A stretch of 64,000 nucleotides of DNA from CBEUVQ01 sp965546615 (GTDB lineage Bacteria; Bacillota; Desulfotomaculia; Desulfotomaculales; Desulfohalotomaculaceae), in assembly GCA_965546615.1 (NCBI GenBank), contig CBEUVQ010000007.1:19335-83334 (forward strand). Direction: 5' to 3'. The position numbers and the translations under genes are program-made. Of the stretch, positions 27,107 through 35,263 are shown in pieces; position 1 is the stretch's first letter; each line of letters begins with the position of its first letter. The notes below the pieces were generated by a model that made no database searches, had not been told where the DNA came from, and was given only the letters and a program-made list of their open reading frames with translations.

Positions 27107-27109
27107 TTT

Positions 27110-27138
27110 AGACTTTTGTATATTGTATACAAAAGTCT
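27110..27138. promoter_or_regulatory. Perfect 13-bp inverted repeat, candidate operator
   Basis: AGACTTTTGTATA (27110-27122), a 3-nt centre TTG, and TATACAAAAGTCT (27126-27138). The repeat ends exactly at the -35 box of the next promoter. It has no T run of its own, so it looks like a dimer-binding site rather than a terminator. Inner TTGTATA/TATACAA half-sites recall GntR-type operators. Confidence 0.65.
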
Positions 27139-27166
27139 TGAACTTACATAGTTTTACAGCTATACT
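27138..27166 (+). promoter_or_regulatory. Predicted promoter of the 43-aa membrane protein
   Basis: TTGAAC (27138-27143), a 17-nt spacer and TATACT (27161-27166), directly downstream of the perfect palindrome. Confidence 0.65.
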
Positions 27167-27196
27167 AAAATCAAATACTGTAAGGAGGGATCTCCA

Positions 27197-27328
27197 ATGA
27201 CAGCACTGCTGATTGGTGGTCTGGCTTATATTGCTGTTTATTGCCTGATAATGTATCGCGATTTTTTCAGCCCGGAAAGCACCAAGTTTAAATCCAACTT
27301 ATACCAAGGTCCGACCTGGACTTATTAG
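27197..27328 (+). CDS. Small single-span membrane protein, 43 aa
   Basis: The frame MTALLIGGLAYIAVYCLIMY... starts 7 nt after TAAGGAGGGA. Residues 3-19 are a hydrophobic helix; the C-terminal half is polar and ends TWTY. It has its own promoter, an upstream palindromic operator and a dedicated terminator, all of which support a real, regulated small gene. No family recognised. Confidence 0.7.
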   Translation: MTALLIGGLAYIAVYCLIMYRDFFSPESTKFKSNLYQGPTWTY

Positions 27329-27353
27329 TGAGCGCAAACTGCCGCATAAAAAA

Positions 27354-27406
27354 GAGCTGTATGCACAATAAACCACTTGGTTGTTGTGCATACAGCTCCT
27401 TCTTTT
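27354..27406. terminator. Strong bidirectional terminator
   Basis: GAGCTGTATGCACAA (27354-27368) pairs perfectly with TTGTGCATACAGCTC (27384-27398); T-rich after it on the plus strand and A-rich before it, serving the 43-aa gene and the convergent hydrolase gene. Confidence 0.9.
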
Positions 27407-27407
27407 T

Positions 27408-28052
27408 TTAAGGTATTACCCTGCTAAACCCGTAGAGGTGCTCACCCCAGTAAGGTCCATAGATAGATGTTACCAGTACGCCTCGGGAGGAAGTAGAGCT
27501 TATAAACTGGTTATTGCCGATGTAAATGCCGGTATGAGAAATATGTCCGCCATCTTTGAAAGCTACTATATCACCGGGCTGAGCTTCTTGGGCAGAAATC
27601 TTCGTGCCAAAGTTATACTGCCCGGCGGCAGTACGCGGCAGTTCTATTCCTGAGTTTTTAAATACATACTTTACAAATCCCGAGCAATCAAAACCGGCAG
27701 GAGATTGTCCACCGGAACGATAGGGCACGCCTTCAAATGACTTGGCATATGCAATCAGTGCCTTTGCCCTGTCCTCCCCTCTGGAAACATCGACAGCCCG
27801 CACCCGTTCGGCAGAACTGCCTGTGCTGTTATCTTTTTTTACAACCAAAGTCTGGCCGGGGTGAATTAAAGTCGAACTAAGAGAATTAAGACGCTGAATT
27901 TCGTCAACAGTGACACCGTAAGCTGCTGAAATTTTCCATAATGAATCACCATTTTGCACAATATGCACTGTGTCTGCAAAAGCTGTTGATGGTATAATAG
28001 ATAAAAACGCGGTTATCGCAGCTGAATACAAAAGTTTTTTTGCTCTTTTCAT
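27408..28052 (-). CDS. Secreted LysM-NlpC/P60 cell-wall hydrolase
   Basis: A 214-aa exported protein: signal peptide (KKLLYSAAITAFLSIIPSTAFA), one LysM peptidoglycan-binding domain (HIVQNGDSLWKISAAYGVTV...), and an NlpC/P60 endopeptidase domain with catalytic Cys in FDCSGFVKYVF and His in GHISHTGIYIG. It would cleave peptide cross-links or stems in the wall. Expression is placed under a c-di-AMP riboswitch just upstream, a common arrangement for wall hydrolases. Confidence 0.92.
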   Translation of the reverse strand: MKRAKKLLYSAAITAFLSIIPSTAFADTVHIVQNGDSLWKISAAYGVTVDEIQRLNSLSSTLIHPGQTLVVKKDNSTGSSAERVRAVDVSRGEDRAKALIAYAKSFEGVPYRSGGQSPAGFDCSGFVKYVFKNSGIELPRTAAGQYNFGTKISAQEAQPGDIVAFKDGGHISHTGIYIGNNQFISSTSSRGVLVTSIYGPYWGEHLYGFSRVIP

Positions 28053-28061
28053 TTTGCCCCT

Positions 28062-28200
28062 CTTTCCACGCCTGCGAAGTTAGCTGCCGGGTTAGGACCG
28101 AAAGATAGCCCTTTGCTTTAAAAAGCAACAAACCCCACAAAAAAACGGTTCCCCCGCTTGCCTGCGGCAATTCGGCGTATTACTGTTAGTTAGTTAAGCA
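28062..28200 (-). promoter_or_regulatory. c-di-AMP riboswitch (ydaO/yuaA type)
   Basis: The minus strand has, in order, GCCGAATTGCCG, GGGGGAACCG, GTGGGGTTTG, GGGCTATC, TCCTAACCCGGCAGCTAAC and GCAGGCGTGGAAAGAGG, matching the conserved ydaO core. It ends at the ribosome site of the NlpC/P60 gene. Such elements turn genes off when c-di-AMP is high. Exact 5' edge is approximate. Confidence 0.92.
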
Positions 28201-28518
28201 ACAGTAAATAATTATTTCCAGCAGAAAATGTAATAAAATTGTAACATTCTTTTAATATATTAGCAAAAATTCTCATTGTAAACAATAGTTTTTTTTATTT
28301 TGACATTTAATTTATATAAACTTTGGTGCTCTACTAATTAAATTAAAATATATTCGATAAAGATCATAAAAGGTATTTAAAAAAAAGCCACTTTACCCTA
28401 AAATATTTGATAATATATTCTTAATCCCTAATACAAAGTCATTCCATCGCAGATGCCCTGTCAGTATACCTAACGGGGTACTGTTATCATTGCCATGATA
28501 CGCATTGGAGGAACAGAA
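28201..28518. other. AT-rich divergent intergenic region
   Basis: About 320 nt between the riboswitch and the start of the large activase gene. It is very AT-rich with several TATA-like stretches on both strands; it presumably carries promoters for both directions. I see no further RNA element or gene in it. Confidence 0.5.
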
Positions 28519-31500
28519 ATGAGTAGGGTTTTAAATGTTGGACTGGATATTGGCTCTACCACGGTAAAGATTGTCATATTAGACAGCAATAACAATATCG
28601 TTTACAAAAAGTATTTAAGGCATTTCTCCAACATTAAAAGCAGCGTTAATGCTTTGTTTGAAGATGCTAAATCCATCCTGCACAGAAGTTTGCTGACGAT
28701 GATGGTTACCGGCTCAGGTGGTTTTACTGTTTCGCAAAAATTAGGATTACCTTTCATTCAAGAAGTAATTGCTTGCGCCCACGCTATAAAAAATATAATT
28801 CCAAATACTGATACAGCAATAGAACTAGGCGGTGAAGATGCTAAAATCACCTACTGGGGTGAATCTGTCGAACAAAGAATGAACGGCACTTGTGCCGGCG
28901 GTACCGGCGCCTTTATTGATCAAATGGCGTCACTGCTGCAGACTGATGCTGCCGGTTTAAACGAACTGGCTAAAAAACATAAACACATCTACCCTATTGC
29001 ATCCCGATGCGGTGTATTTGCAAAAACAGATGTGCAGCCGTTACTAAATGAAGGTGTGCCTAAAGAAGACATAGCCGCTTCAGTTCTTCAAGCGGTTGTT
29101 AATCAAACTATCGGTGGACTGGCTCAAGGCCGGCCGATAACCGGCAATGTAGCTTTTTTAGGTGGACCGCTGCACTTTATGTCTGAACTGAGAAATCGAT
29201 TTATTGAAACTCTCAAGTTAAAAGATAATAATGTTATTTTCCCTGAGGACTCTCAATTTTTTGTCGCTATTGGAGCGGCATTATCTTCTCGTGCCGAAGA
29301 ACCGTTTTCTTTTGAATGCTTGTATGACCGCGCTCCAAATATTCTGAAAATAAACAATGAAGAGTGCGGCGAGTTAGAGCCTTTATTTGCCACTGCTGAT
29401 GAGTATGAAGAATTCAAGAAACGTCATGCTCAGCACCAAGTAAAGAGGATTGCTTTGGAAGATTATGCTGGGGAAGCTTTTTTAGGCATAGATGCCGGAT
29501 CAACCACGACAAAGCTGGCATTAATCAGTAATGACGGCAGTTTGTTATACTCTCACTACGGCAGTAACATGGGCAGCCCGCTGGAGTCTACCGTCGAAGC
29601 CTTAAAGAAGCTGTATCAAAAACTGAATGAAAATATAAAAATTGCTTGCTCAGCAGTCACCGGTTATGGTGAGCATTTAATAAAAGCGGCACTGAAAATA
29701 GATATTGGAGAAATCGAAACCGTAGCCCATTATAAAGCAGCTAATTTCTTTTTGCCGGGCGTAGATTTTGTTTTAGATATTGGTGGACAAGACATGAAAA
29801 GCTTGTTCATTCGTAACGGAGCAATTGAATCCATCATGTTAAACGAAGCTTGTTCATCCGGCTGCGGATCATTTATTGAAACGTTCGCCAACTCGTTAAA
29901 CATGAGCGTGAAAGAATTTGCTCAGCTTGGAATCAGCTCAAAAAATCCGGTAGATTTAGGAACACGCTGTACAGTATTTATGAACTCTCGCGTAAAGCAG
30001 GCACAAAAAGAAGGTGCAGATGTCAGTGATATTTCGGCAGGTATTTCACTTTCTGTAATTAAAAACGCTTTATTTAAAGTAATTAGATTGAGAAATGCTG
30101 AAGAATTAGGCCAAAAAATTGTTGTTCAAGGCGGCACCTTTTACAATGACGCTGTTTTACGGGCCTTTGAGAAAATTACAAATCGCGAAGTGGTACGTCC
30201 TGATATAGCCGGGATAATGGGGGCTTTTGGCGCAGCTTTAGTGGCTAAAGAAAACTATCAGCCAAATTATCAAACCACTCTGCTCAAAGCAGAAGACCTT
30301 AAGGATTTTTCAACTGAAACAACAATGAAACGCTGTGGATTATGCGGCAATAACTGCTTAATTACTATTAAACGTTTTTCCAACGGTGAAAAGTTTTACT
30401 CAGGAAACAGATGTGAACGAGGTGTTGGAAAAGAGCAGATAAAAAACAGTATTCCCAACCTTTATGAATATAAGTATCAAAGAGTATTTAACTATAAACC
30501 GTTATCAGCCAAAGAGGCCACCAGAGGGGTAATCGGCATCCCCCGGGTGTTAAACATTTATGAGGACTACCCTTTCTGGTTTACATTTTTTACAGAGTTA
30601 GGTTATAAGGTGGTACTCTCCGGCCGGTCGTCAAAGAGAATATATGAATTGGGAATGGAAACTATCCCTTCGGAATCGGTATGCTATCCCGCCAAGCTGG
30701 TGCATGGACATATTGCTGACTTGGTAAAAAAGAATGTAAAAAAGATTTTTTACCCCTGTATTCCCTTTAATATTCAAGAAGACACAGAAGCAAATAATCA
30801 ATTTAATTGTCCAATAGTAACTTCGTATCCGGAAACTATCAATGCCAATATGGAGATTTTAAAAACCGGAAACGTTACTTTTTATCACCCATTTTTACCT
30901 ATTGATCAGCCAAAAAGATTGATTAAGCGCTTGGCGGAAGAGCTGGCACCGGAAGGTATTCCAAAACATGAAATAGCTCGGGCTGTAAAAAAAGCTTATG
31001 CTGAGCTGGATAATTACAAGCAAGATGTGCGAAAAAAAGGAGAAGAAACGCTTCAATACATTAAAGAACACAATCTGAAAGGCATTGTACTGACCGGCAG
31101 ACCATACCACATCGACCCGGAAATTAATCACGGTATACCGGAGATGATTAAATCTTACGGCTTTGCTGTTTTATGTGAGGATTCCATCAGGCATTTGGCG
31201 AAAGTAGAAAGACCTCTGCGGGTAGTTGACCAATGGGTCTATCATTCCAGAATGTATGCGGCGGCAGCTTATGTGGCCCAGCAGAAAAACCTGGAATTAA
31301 TTCAACTTAACTCTTTCGGCTGCGGCTTAGATGCGGTAACTACCGATCAGGTTAAAGAAATATTGGAGTCTTATGGAAAAATTTATACCATGATAAAAAT
31401 TGACGAAATCAGCAACTTAGGCTCCGTCCGCATTCGGGTGCGTTCGCTGATTGCCGCAATTAAGGAGCGGGATAAAAGAAACTTTGCACCGAAAAAATTA

Positions 31501-32751
31501 TACTCTAATCCACCGAGAGTGCTGTTCACCAAAGAAATGAGGAAAACTCATACCATTTTAGCACCTCAAATGTCGCCGATTCATTTTCAATTTTTGAAAA
31601 CCGGTTTTAATAAAGCCGGCTATAACATTGAAGTGCTCCCATCGGTCGATAAAAGTGCTATTGACGAAGGTTTAAGGTATGTGCATCATGATGCCTGTTA
31701 TCCTACAATAATAGTAGTTGGTCAGTTAATGAAAGCATTAATGTCCGGAAAATACGACTTAAACAATACCTCGGTAATAATCAGCCAAACAGGCGGCGGG
31801 TGCCGGGCAACAAACTACATTGCGATAATAAGAAAAGCACTGAAAGACGCCGGAATCGGGCATGTGCCGGTGATCTCGCTTTCCGCCGGTTTAGAAAAAA
31901 ACCCCGGATTTAAAATTACTCTGCCTATCTTTAACAATCTGATGATGGGATTAGTGTACGGCGACTTATTAATGAGAGTGCTGTATCGGGTGCGGCCATA
32001 CGAAAAAGTACCTGGTTCCGCCAACCGTTTATATCAGTATTGGGTAGACAAATGCCAAAAATCGTTGATAAACGCTGACAAAAGAGAATTTAAAAATAAC
32101 ATTTACAATATTGTTCGCGATTTTGACAGCTTGGAGATTTATGAAGATTTAGTAAAGCCAAAAGTTGGAATTGTGGGCGAAATTTTAGTTAAATTTCACC
32201 CGACGGCCAACAACAACATAGTTGAACTATTAGAAAAAGAAGGTGCTGAAGCAGTAGTGCCGGATTTAATTGACTTCTTTTTGTACTGTTTGTATAACAA
32301 TAATATTCGGTATCAGCTTCTCTCCGGCAGCTTGAAAAAAGCACTGAAAAGCAGAATTTCTATCAGCACCATTGAATCCTATCGCAAAGACATGAAAAAG
32401 GCTTTACAGCAGAGCAAAAGGTTTGACCCCCCCAAATCAATTGAAGAGTTGGGCACATATGCTTCCAAGCATTTATCACTAGGCAACCAAACGGGGGAAG
32501 GTTGGTTTTTAACGGCTGAAATGGTAGAGCTCATCCACAGCGGTGTAAATAACATCCTTTGTTTGCAGCCGTTTGCCTGCTTACCGAATCACATTACCGG
32601 AAAGGGAATGATTAAAGAACTGCGCCGCTCCTATCCTGCGGCCAACATTGCACCAATAGACTATGACCCCGGAGCCAGCGAAGTAAATCAATTAAACCGG
32701 ATTAAACTGATGCTTTCGGTGGCTGTGGAAAATATTAAAAAATCCTCATAA
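28519..32751 (+). CDS. Giant CoA-dehydratase-type activase (tandem BadF/HgdC ATPases plus DUF2229)
   Basis: A 1410-aa protein. Two ASKHA ATPase modules follow each other: residues about 1-260 (VGLDIGSTTVK, GTCAGGTGAFIDQMA, RCGVFAKTDVQ) and about 320-580 (LGIDAGSTTTKLA, EACSSGCGSFIETFA, RCTVFMNSRVKQA); the Cys pairs match the bridging [4Fe-4S] ligands of 2-hydroxyglutaryl-CoA dehydratase activator. A Cys segment CGLCGNNC follows, then DUF2229-like regions. ATG 28519 follows GGAGG. No dehydratase subunits are adjacent, so its true client is unknown. Confidence 0.85.
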   Translation: MSRVLNVGLDIGSTTVKIVILDSNNNIVYKKYLRHFSNIKSSVNALFEDAKSILHRSLLTMMVTGSGGFTVSQKLGLPFIQEVIACAHAIKNIIPNTDTAIELGGEDAKITYWGESVEQRMNGTCAGGTGAFIDQMASLLQTDAAGLNELAKKHKHIYPIASRCGVFAKTDVQPLLNEGVPKEDIAASVLQAVVNQTIGGLAQGRPITGNVAFLGGPLHFMSELRNRFIETLKLKDNNVIFPEDSQFFVAIGAALSSRAEEPFSFECLYDRAPNILKINNEECGELEPLFATADEYEEFKKRHAQHQVKRIALEDYAGEAFLGIDAGSTTTKLALISNDGSLLYSHYGSNMGSPLESTVEALKKLYQKLNENIKIACSAVTGYGEHLIKAALKIDIGEIETVAHYKAANFFLPGVDFVLDIGGQDMKSLFIRNGAIESIMLNEACSSGCGSFIETFANSLNMSVKEFAQLGISSKNPVDLGTRCTVFMNSRVKQAQKEGADVSDISAGISLSVIKNALFKVIRLRNAEELGQKIVVQGGTFYNDAVLRAFEKITNREVVRPDIAGIMGAFGAALVAKENYQPNYQTTLLKAEDLKDFSTETTMKRCGLCGNNCLITIKRFSNGEKFYSGNRCERGVGKEQIKNSIPNLYEYKYQRVFNYKPLSAKEATRGVIGIPRVLNIYEDYPFWFTFFTELGYKVVLSGRSSKRIYELGMETIPSESVCYPAKLVHGHIADLVKKNVKKIFYPCIPFNIQEDTEANNQFNCPIVTSYPETINANMEILKTGNVTFYHPFLPIDQPKRLIKRLAEELAPEGIPKHEIARAVKKAYAELDNYKQDVRKKGEETLQYIKEHNLKGIVLTGRPYHIDPEINHGIPEMIKSYGFAVLCEDSIRHLAKVERPLRVVDQWVYHSRMYAAAAYVAQQKNLELIQLNSFGCGLDAVTTDQVKEILESYGKIYTMIKIDEISNLGSVRIRVRSLIAAIKERDKRNFAPKKLYSNPPRVLFTKEMRKTHTILAPQMSPIHFQFLKTGFNKAGYNIEVLPSVDKSAIDEGLRYVHHDACYPTIIVVGQLMKALMSGKYDLNNTSVIISQTGGGCRATNYIAIIRKALKDAGIGHVPVISLSAGLEKNPGFKITLPIFNNLMMGLVYGDLLMRVLYRVRPYEKVPGSANRLYQYWVDKCQKSLINADKREFKNNIYNIVRDFDSLEIYEDLVKPKVGIVGEILVKFHPTANNNIVELLEKEGAEAVVPDLIDFFLYCLYNNNIRYQLLSGSLKKALKSRISISTIESYRKDMKKALQQSKRFDPPKSIEELGTYASKHLSLGNQTGEGWFLTAEMVELIHSGVNNILCLQPFACLPNHITGKGMIKELRRSYPAANIAPIDYDPGASEVNQLNRIKLMLSVAVENIKKSS

Positions 32752-32775
32752 CTACACAAAGTCATCGTTCACAGC

Positions 32776-32807
32776 AAAGTCCCAGGACAATCCTGGGACT
32801 TTTTGCT
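32776..32807. terminator. Bidirectional terminator
   Basis: AAAGTCCCAGGA (32776-32787) pairs with TCCTGGGACTTT (32791-32802), with T run after it, between the convergent activase and cotJC genes. Confidence 0.88.
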
Positions 32808-32812
32808 TGCTG

Positions 32813-33385
32813 TTAGAAAAATCTTCTGCTTTCTACAAAACCTTGGACGCTGTTTAAAGCTTCGCCGAAACGCTGATAATGCACCACTTCCCGCTCTCTC
32901 AAGAAACGCAGCCCATCTTTTAAAAGAGGGTCATCAGTTAAATTAATTAACTGTTCATATGCTTGACGTGCTTTTTGTTCAGCGTTCATATCCTCATGCA
33001 GATCAGCCACCGGATCGCCCTGAGCTTGAATATACGAAGCCGTCCAAGGCACACCGTTAGGATCTGCATAAAACAGCGCACCGTTGTGAACTGCATAGTG
33101 TTCTCCAAAACCTTCTCTTTTAAGAACTTCTACCGGCACTCCTTTGAGCAATTTGTAAACCATTGTAGCAATCATTTCTAAGTGGCCTAATTCTTCAGTG
33201 CCAATGTCGGTTAACAGTCCTTGAGCTTTCTTTGTCGGCATTGTATACCGCTGATTTAAATAACGCAAAGCAGCAGAAAGCTCACCGTCCGGGCCGCCGT
33301 ATTGGGTAAGTAAAAATTTTGCCATCTTTACATCGGGCTTACTTACCCGAATGGGGTATTCTAAAGTTTTAATATACAACCACAT
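32813..33385 (-). CDS. cotJC: Spore coat protein CotJC (manganese-catalase family)
   Basis: A 190-aa ferritin-like protein of the Mn-catalase family. GTEELGHLEMIA and REREVVHYQRFGE hold carboxylate/His metal ligands. C-terminal gene of cotJABC, transcribed leftward, 13 nt after cotJB with an AGGAGGG site. In Bacillus the operon is made in the mother cell and the products sit in the coat. Catalase activity here is not shown by sequence alone. Confidence 0.92.
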   Translation of the reverse strand: MWLYIKTLEYPIRVSKPDVKMAKFLLTQYGGPDGELSAALRYLNQRYTMPTKKAQGLLTDIGTEELGHLEMIATMVYKLLKGVPVEVLKREGFGEHYAVHNGALFYADPNGVPWTASYIQAQGDPVADLHEDMNAEQKARQAYEQLINLTDDPLLKDGLRFLREREVVHYQRFGEALNSVQGFVESRRFF

Positions 33386-33398
33386 GGGTAAGTCCCTC

Positions 33399-33671
33399 CT
33401 AATATTCTATTTCCCAAGGCCATGGAGACTCAATCCATTGCCAGTAGTCATCTCGGGTAACTTCCTCCGCAGTTAAGGCATAGCAGGTGCGATTAAACTC
33501 ATCTTTTATCTGCATAGCCCTTCTGGATGCCTGCTGATAATCACGCAGTGCCTTTTCATCATCAGGGTGAGTATCTAAAAACAATTTTAAATCCTCCTGA
33601 ACAAAATGCCATTCCATAAATTCCCGCATCAGCCTCATACACCGTCTGTCTAAAACAACACCACAGTTCAT
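33399..33671 (-). CDS. cotJB: Spore coat protein CotJB
   Basis: A 90-aa protein beginning MNCGVVLDRRCMRLMREF and ending WIESPWPWEIEY, both typical of CotJB. ATG 33671 follows AAAGGAGG; the upstream in-frame start at 33713 would overlap cotJA by 25 nt and is less likely. Forms a complex with the other CotJ proteins. Confidence 0.9.
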   Translation of the reverse strand: MNCGVVLDRRCMRLMREFMEWHFVQEDLKLFLDTHPDDEKALRDYQQASRRAMQIKDEFNRTCYALTAEEVTRDDYWQWIESPWPWEIEY

Positions 33672-33688
33672 TTTTTTACCTCCTTTGT

Positions 33689-34312
33689 TTAGCGCCGCAT
33701 CTTCGGCATACATTGACCATAATTGATATAAGGACGAGGTATCACCGGGGGTTTAGCATCCGGAAAATAAGGGCTCCATAATTCCGGAAATAAAGTACCC
33801 CTCTCAAATGCTTCCCGCGGTGTATATGTGCGCAAATATTTCTGCCATGGAATATACGGGTAACCCAAACACTGCAGCGGATAATAAAAGCCGGGGTACG
33901 GATATGGGGCACATTTTTGATTATTGTTTCCGCCAGGGCCAACAGGGCAATTAGGTTCCGGACAACCGGGATAATTCGGAAAACCCGGTTTCCCATAACA
34001 ATCATCATAACATTTGCCTTTGGCTTGTTTGTCGTCAGCTGCTTGCTGCGGCAGCGAATGTTCTTGAATTGGTTCAGTTTGTTCAGTTTGTTCAGTTTGT
34101 TCTGCCTGCTCCACTTGCTCCTGTTCAATCTGTTCGGTTTTTTCCTCTTTTTCCATTTCCAACGGTTGTTGTTCAGGTTCTACAGCCTGTACCGGTGTTT
34201 CCTCAGCAGTAGATTCTTCAACAACTTCGTTTATAGAAGTCTTTTTGGGTGGATCAATTGGTTTTTTAAATTTATTTTCACCATTTTGACCAGGCCTAAA
34301 GGTTATTTTCAT
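33689..34312 (-). CDS. cotJA: Spore coat protein CotJA with long acidic, repetitive N-terminus
   Basis: The last 55 residues (YTPREAFERGTLFPELWSPYFPD, ...RPYINYGQ) are CotJA. In front are about 150 extra residues: a Glu/Gln-rich stretch with EQT repeats (EQAEQTEQTEQTEP), then a Cys/Pro/Gly-rich part (CYDDCYGKPGFPNYPGC). Usual CotJA proteins are about 80 aa, so this is more than double. The ATG follows AGGGAGG. The first 110 residues read as disordered. Confidence 0.85.
   Translation of the reverse strand: MKITFRPGQNGENKFKKPIDPPKKTSINEVVEESTAEETPVQAVEPEQQPLEMEKEEKTEQIEQEQVEQAEQTEQTEQTEPIQEHSLPQQAADDKQAKGKCYDDCYGKPGFPNYPGCPEPNCPVGPGGNNNQKCAPYPYPGFYYPLQCLGYPYIPWQKYLRTYTPREAFERGTLFPELWSPYFPDAKPPVIPRPYINYGQCMPKMRR
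34074..34103 (-). repeat. 9-bp tandem repeat in cotJA
   Basis: GTTCAGTTT (plus strand) repeated three times with a degenerate fourth copy, coding the EQT repeats. In-frame unit length means copy-number change would keep the reading frame. Confidence 0.8.
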
Positions 34313-34400
34313 GATTCAACCTCCCTAAAGTTTTTTATATACTATGTGTTACTGCCATGAATTGTCACATTTAACACTTTAATATAATATTATCGAAATA

Positions 34401-35099
34401 TTACCGGCATTGGTTTAATGATGTTCGGGCAACAGTCGCTCCCAACGGTCCCAGGGGTGCCGGTTCATCTTCAGCGGTAATAATTAATTCAGTAAAATCA
34501 CTTACATCGATATCATCAGCTTCACCCGCCCAAACCCCGTTTGCAGGGCTCAGTTCAATACGCGCAGATACATTTTGCGTAATCAGCCAAGCGACAAAAA
34601 ACTCATAACTGGCTGTCGGTAATCCGGCTGCTGCAATTAAAACATTGTTAGTATCAAAGTTTAAAAGCGCAACCCCGCGGGCATTCGGTGCCACATCTGT
34701 GCCTCTAATTACCAAAGCACACTCTCCTTGCGGTATTGGCCCGGGGTCGACGGCGGGAATACAAATCACTTGACCCGGATACAGCAGGTTGTAATTGGTA
34801 ATCTGCGGATTAGCAACCACCAATTGATTTAAAGTCAAGCCGTAACGCTGAGCAATGCCGCTTAGCGTATCACCTGTTTGAACAGTATACAACTGCCCGT
34901 TGGGACAATTAACAGGAGAAGCCAACGGAATACAAATTTCTTGACCGACCTGTATGCTTGATGGATCAGAAATATGCGGATTTGCCTGAATGAGTTCATT
35001 TAAAGAAATGCCAAACCGGCCGGCAACAGTGTATAAAGAATCTCCTTGACGCACCCGGTAAATCGTCCCCCCCGGACAACTAACTTGTCTAATTCTCAA
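34401..35099 (-). CDS. Protein with two LysM domains
   Basis: A 232-aa protein: two LysM domains, residues about 12-58 (YRVRQGDSLYTVAGRFGISLNEL) and 70-115 (YTVQTGDTLSGIAQRYGLTLNQL), each ending in an EICIP/VICIP motif, then a C-terminal 110-residue beta-rich domain. No signal peptide is seen, as in the spore-coat protein SafA, so coat/cortex localisation is plausible beside cotJ. The start is TTG 35099 after a GGGGGG site. Confidence 0.8.
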   Translation of the reverse strand: MRIRQVSCPGGTIYRVRQGDSLYTVAGRFGISLNELIQANPHISDPSSIQVGQEICIPLASPVNCPNGQLYTVQTGDTLSGIAQRYGLTLNQLVVANPQITNYNLLYPGQVICIPAVDPGPIPQGECALVIRGTDVAPNARGVALLNFDTNNVLIAAAGLPTASYEFFVAWLITQNVSARIELSPANGVWAGEADDIDVSDFTELIITAEDEPAPLGPLGATVARTSLNQCR

Positions 35100-35263
35100 G
35101 TTTAGCCCCCCTTAAGCAATTTGATTACATTTCCACATATTATTCAAAAAAAGCGTTATTTGTTAATCATTTAACGCTGCCAAACATTTTGGTAGGCAAA
35201 AACTTACGTTTGTTATAAAATAACAACTGTAATCATCGTCATTAATTATCGGGAGGAAGATCA

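Noticed and set aside
34074..34103. Short direct repeats that could suggest a CRISPR or satellite array
   Set aside because: They are contiguous 9-bp units without spacers inside a coding region.
33917..34360. 147-aa plus-strand reading frame across cotJA
   Set aside because: Antisense to cotJA; its Phe/Leu-rich composition arises from the complement of the Glu/Gln repeats, and no ribosome site precedes it.
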